Assembly (NCBI GenBank): GCA_012032065.1
Contig: JAAURV010000185.1
Coordinates: forward strand, 1 to 6,563
Length of the DNA: 6,563 nucleotides
Direction: 5' to 3'
From: Hyphomicrobiales bacterium
Lineage (GTDB): Bacteria > Pseudomonadota > Alphaproteobacteria > Rhizobiales > Aestuariivirgaceae
In this document: piece by piece, positions 5,074 to 6,563 of the stretch
Layout of the letters: the number at the start of each line of letters is the position of its first letter
Numbering within the stretch: position 1 is the first letter of the stretch
Position numbers and translations under genes: made by a program
The notes under the pieces: model-generated
What the model was told of the DNA's origin: nothing
Database searches by the model: none
The model's input: the letters and a program-made list of their open reading frames with translations, nothing else

Positions 5074-5511
5074 ATGACGCCGGAGATGATTTTTCAGGTT
5101 GCCAACTTCGCGGCTCTCGCCGGCTGGATTGTTCTCGGCTTGTCGGTGATCCTGCGGCGGGAGCGGTGGCGTGATCGTATCGCTGGACGCGCGATTCCAC
5201 TCGCTTTGTCCGCGCTCTATCTCGTGCTGATCGCATTCTTCTTCGCGCGTGCCGAAGGCGGCTTCGACAGCCTCGGGAACGTTCAGAAGCTCTTCACCTA
5301 TCCCTGGGCGGCGCTCGCGGGATGGGTGCATTATCTCGCTTTCGATCTCTTCGTCGGCGCCTGGATCGCCCGTCAATCGGCACTTGAGCAGCTTCCGCGC
5401 TGGCCGCTCGCGATCATTCTGCCGCTCACTTTCCTCTTCGGCCCCATCGGCCTCATAGCTTTCATCGCGAGCCGCCAACTACTGCGCCGCCCCAGCACCA
5501 CTGCGGTCTAG
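5074..5511 (+). CDS. ABA4-like (DUF4281) integral membrane protein
   Basis: This 145-residue protein has four predicted membrane segments at about 9-27, 41-58, 78-98 and 111-133. The third carries GWVHYLAFDLFVGAW (83-97), and the fourth begins with LTFLFGPIGL (118-127). Both are hallmarks of the ABA4-like family named after the Arabidopsis ABA-DEFICIENT 4 protein needed for neoxanthin formation. The biochemical role of bacterial members is not established, so no pathway is assigned. AAGG at 5062-5065 is a modest ribosome-binding site, nine bases before the ATG. The gene is the first of a two-gene operon and its promoter region is filled by the two TetR operators, so repression by the divergent TetR is likely. 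The frame is intact and the length is normal for the family. Confidence 0.88.
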   Translation: MTPEMIFQVANFAALAGWIVLGLSVILRRERWRDRIAGRAIPLALSALYLVLIAFFFARAEGGFDSLGNVQKLFTYPWAALAGWVHYLAFDLFVGAWIARQSALEQLPRWPLAIILPLTFLFGPIGLIAFIASRQLLRRPSTTAV

Positions 5512-5522
5512 GAGAAAACAAG

Positions 5523-6338
5523 ATGTCCGCTTCAATTGCCGCGACAAACCTTCAGGAGCCCGTTCCTGTCGTCCGGTTCCTGAACACGATCCGGACGGCT
5601 TCGCCGTTCTGGTGGCGGGCGGCACTTGCGGGCGCTGCCATTTGCGCGATGTTCTTCACGGCTGGCTTCATCGATGAGCGCACAATCAACGGCGTCAATG
5701 TCTGGGACAAGCCGTTCAAGTTCATGCTGTCGTTCACCGTGCATGTGCTGACCTTCGGCTGGGCTTTCGCACTGATGAGCGAGGCGGAGCGAGGCTCGCG
5801 CGTCAATCGCGCCATGTCATATGCGTTCGTCATCTTCTTTGCTCTCGAAGTCGCCTACATGGCGTGGCGCGCCTCGCGCGGCGAAGCCTCGCATTTCAAT
5901 GTCTCCACTCAGTTCGCGGCTGTTGCGTACAAAGTGATGGGACTTCTCGCCGTGGGTCTCACCGCGATCACGGCTTGGTTCGGATGGCGGCTGCTGCGCA
6001 CGGAAACCGGGCTCCATGCCCGCGCGGCGGGCATAGGGCTGATGTTAGGAGCCGTGCTTGGCACCATTGCCGGCGCTTATCTCGGCTCCCAGCCCGGCCA
6101 TTGGGTGGGTGGCGCTGCCACGGATGCGGATGGGCTTGCCTTCTTCCGTTGGTCCACGACTGGAGGGGATTTGCGGGTTGCGCATTTCGCTGGGCTTCAC
6201 GCAATGCAGTTCGTGCCGTTGGCGGCGTGGCTCCGGCCGCGGGCCAGCACCATCTGGCTATCGGCGCTTGCCATCACTGTTGTGACCGCCGCCATCTTTA
6301 TCCAGGCGATCATGGGCGTGCCGCTGTTCGCCGTTTAG
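5523..6338 (+). CDS. Polytopic (about seven-helix) membrane protein of unknown function
   Basis: This intact 271-residue protein has about seven hydrophobic segments at 31-50, 66-85, 98-116, 131-154, 170-188, 217-237 and 243-265. Distinctive polar motifs that look conserved rather than random are WDKPFKF (61-67), GHWVGG (192-197) and GDLRVAHFAGLHAMQ (215-229). Histidines 74, 193, 221 and 226 lie in or next to predicted helices, a pattern that would allow metal or haem binding, but this is only a possibility. I recognise the protein type as an uncharacterised proteobacterial membrane protein, without a function. AGGAG at 5510-5514 overlaps the stop of the ABA4-like gene and stands eight bases before the ATG, so the two genes are almost certainly cotranscribed and coupled. 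Control by the TetR operators upstream of 5074 would extend to it. Confidence 0.85.
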   Translation: MSASIAATNLQEPVPVVRFLNTIRTASPFWWRAALAGAAICAMFFTAGFIDERTINGVNVWDKPFKFMLSFTVHVLTFGWAFALMSEAERGSRVNRAMSYAFVIFFALEVAYMAWRASRGEASHFNVSTQFAAVAYKVMGLLAVGLTAITAWFGWRLLRTETGLHARAAGIGLMLGAVLGTIAGAYLGSQPGHWVGGAATDADGLAFFRWSTTGGDLRVAHFAGLHAMQFVPLAAWLRPRASTIWLSALAITVVTAAIFIQAIMGVPLFAV

Positions 6339-6372
6339 CATTCCCGCACTTTTCCCCTTGCAAGCGCCCAAG

Positions 6373-6403
6373 CGGTTCCGCCATGACACCGTGGCCGGAA
6401 CCG
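6373..6403. other. Large bulged hairpin ahead of the right-edge gene
   Basis: CGGTTCCG (6373-6380) pairs perfectly with CGGAACCG (6396-6403). Inside, CCATG (6381-6385) pairs with CGTGG (6390-6394) through one T.G wobble, leaving a single bulged C (6395) and an ACAC loop. There is no T-run after it on either strand, so it is not a canonical terminator. It ends six bases before the GGGGAG ribosome-binding site of the next gene. It could be a rho-assisted terminator of the membrane operon, an operator, or a 5' leader structure. Confidence 0.5.
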
Positions 6404-6409
6404 TCAAGT

Positions 6410-6415
6410 GGGGAG
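6410..6415 (+). promoter_or_regulatory. Ribosome-binding site GGGGAG deciding the right-edge start
   Basis: GGGGAG lies four bases before GTG 6420 and seven bases before the in-frame TTG 6423. It supports initiation here even though no ATG is available in this frame. Spacing favours TTG 6423, while codon preference favours GTG 6420. Confidence 0.55.
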
Positions 6416-6419
6416 CATC

Positions 6420-6563
6420 GTGTTGGCGGATACATTCAACGACTTCAGCCGCGTCATCGGCCGCATCCGGGATTTGCTTGAGGCGCGGCCCTGCGCCGCG
6501 ACTGAGGAAGTGCTCGGCAGGCTGGCGGAGCAAGACCTCAGCTACGGCAGCTTCACACCTTCG
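6420..6563 (+). CDS. Unrecognised protein, 5' end (partial)
   Basis: An open frame of 48 codons runs from GTG 6420 (or TTG 6423) to the window edge. The visible N-terminus reads LADTFNDFSRVIGRIRDLL and then ATEEVLGRLAEQDLSYG. It looks soluble and helical, with no signal peptide or membrane segment. A good ribosome-binding site precedes it and its codon use matches the GC-rich genes. I do not recognise the family; too little is present to assign a function. It starts 81 bases after the polytopic membrane gene on the same strand, with a strong hairpin between them, so whether it belongs to that operon is open. Confidence 0.6.
   Translation, partial: MLADTFNDFSRVIGRIRDLLEARPCAATEEVLGRLAEQDLSYGSFTPS

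Noticed and set aside
1..6563. CRISPR array, tRNA, rRNA or insertion sequence
   Set aside because: I saw no regularly spaced repeats, cloverleaf-like sequence, rRNA segments or transposase motifs with terminal inverted repeats on either strand.

Overview
The window looks like ordinary chromosomal DNA of a GC-rich alphaproteobacterium. The HU tail at the left edge, the GcvT-type flavoprotein demethylase and the codon choice all fit that group, but I cannot place it more precisely. The one contrasting patch is roughly 2712-3410, which is visibly AT-richer: I counted 22 G+C in 2821-2880 against 40 G+C in 721-780.

Layout from left to right. Bases 1-135 hold the 3' end of an HU-family DNA-binding protein, followed by a strong intrinsic terminator (157-191). 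Bases 136-285 carry two dyad symmetries ahead of a long plus-strand gene (286-2711). That gene is a dimethylglycine/sarcosine dehydrogenase-like protein with an FAD oxidoreductase part and a folate-binding GcvT part, but its frame is broken near 1926. Six bases after its stop begins a compact set of three small plus-strand genes: a 98-aa two-helix membrane protein, an 88-aa protein with a C-terminal membrane helix, and a 41-aa proline-rich peptide. I do not recognise a function for this set. A non-coding stretch (3409-3575) follows.

On the minus strand is a 2-oxoglutarate/Fe(II) oxygenase (4363 down to 3576), which is also frame-broken, near 4037. Its upstream neighbour, 45 bases away on the same strand, is an intact TetR-family regulator (5002 down to 4409). 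Divergent from tetR is a two-gene plus-strand membrane operon: an ABA4-like (DUF4281) protein (5074-5511) and a 271-aa polytopic membrane protein (5523-6338). The 71-base tetR/ABA4 intergenic region holds a perfect 19-bp palindrome and a degenerate copy whose centres are 31 bp apart. This is the clearest regulatory architecture in the window and suggests the TetR protein controls both directions. The right edge holds the first 48 codons of an unrecognised gene behind a large hairpin.

Points most worth a second look: (1) two genes broken by what looks like loss of one base at the same hexamer, ATGTGG, plus a third same-sense frame step between the two small membrane ORFs; (2) the AT-rich three-gene membrane/proline-rich set; (3) the paired TetR operators controlling an ABA4-like plus polytopic membrane protein pair of unknown function. 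I did not find CRISPR, tRNA, rRNA or insertion sequences.
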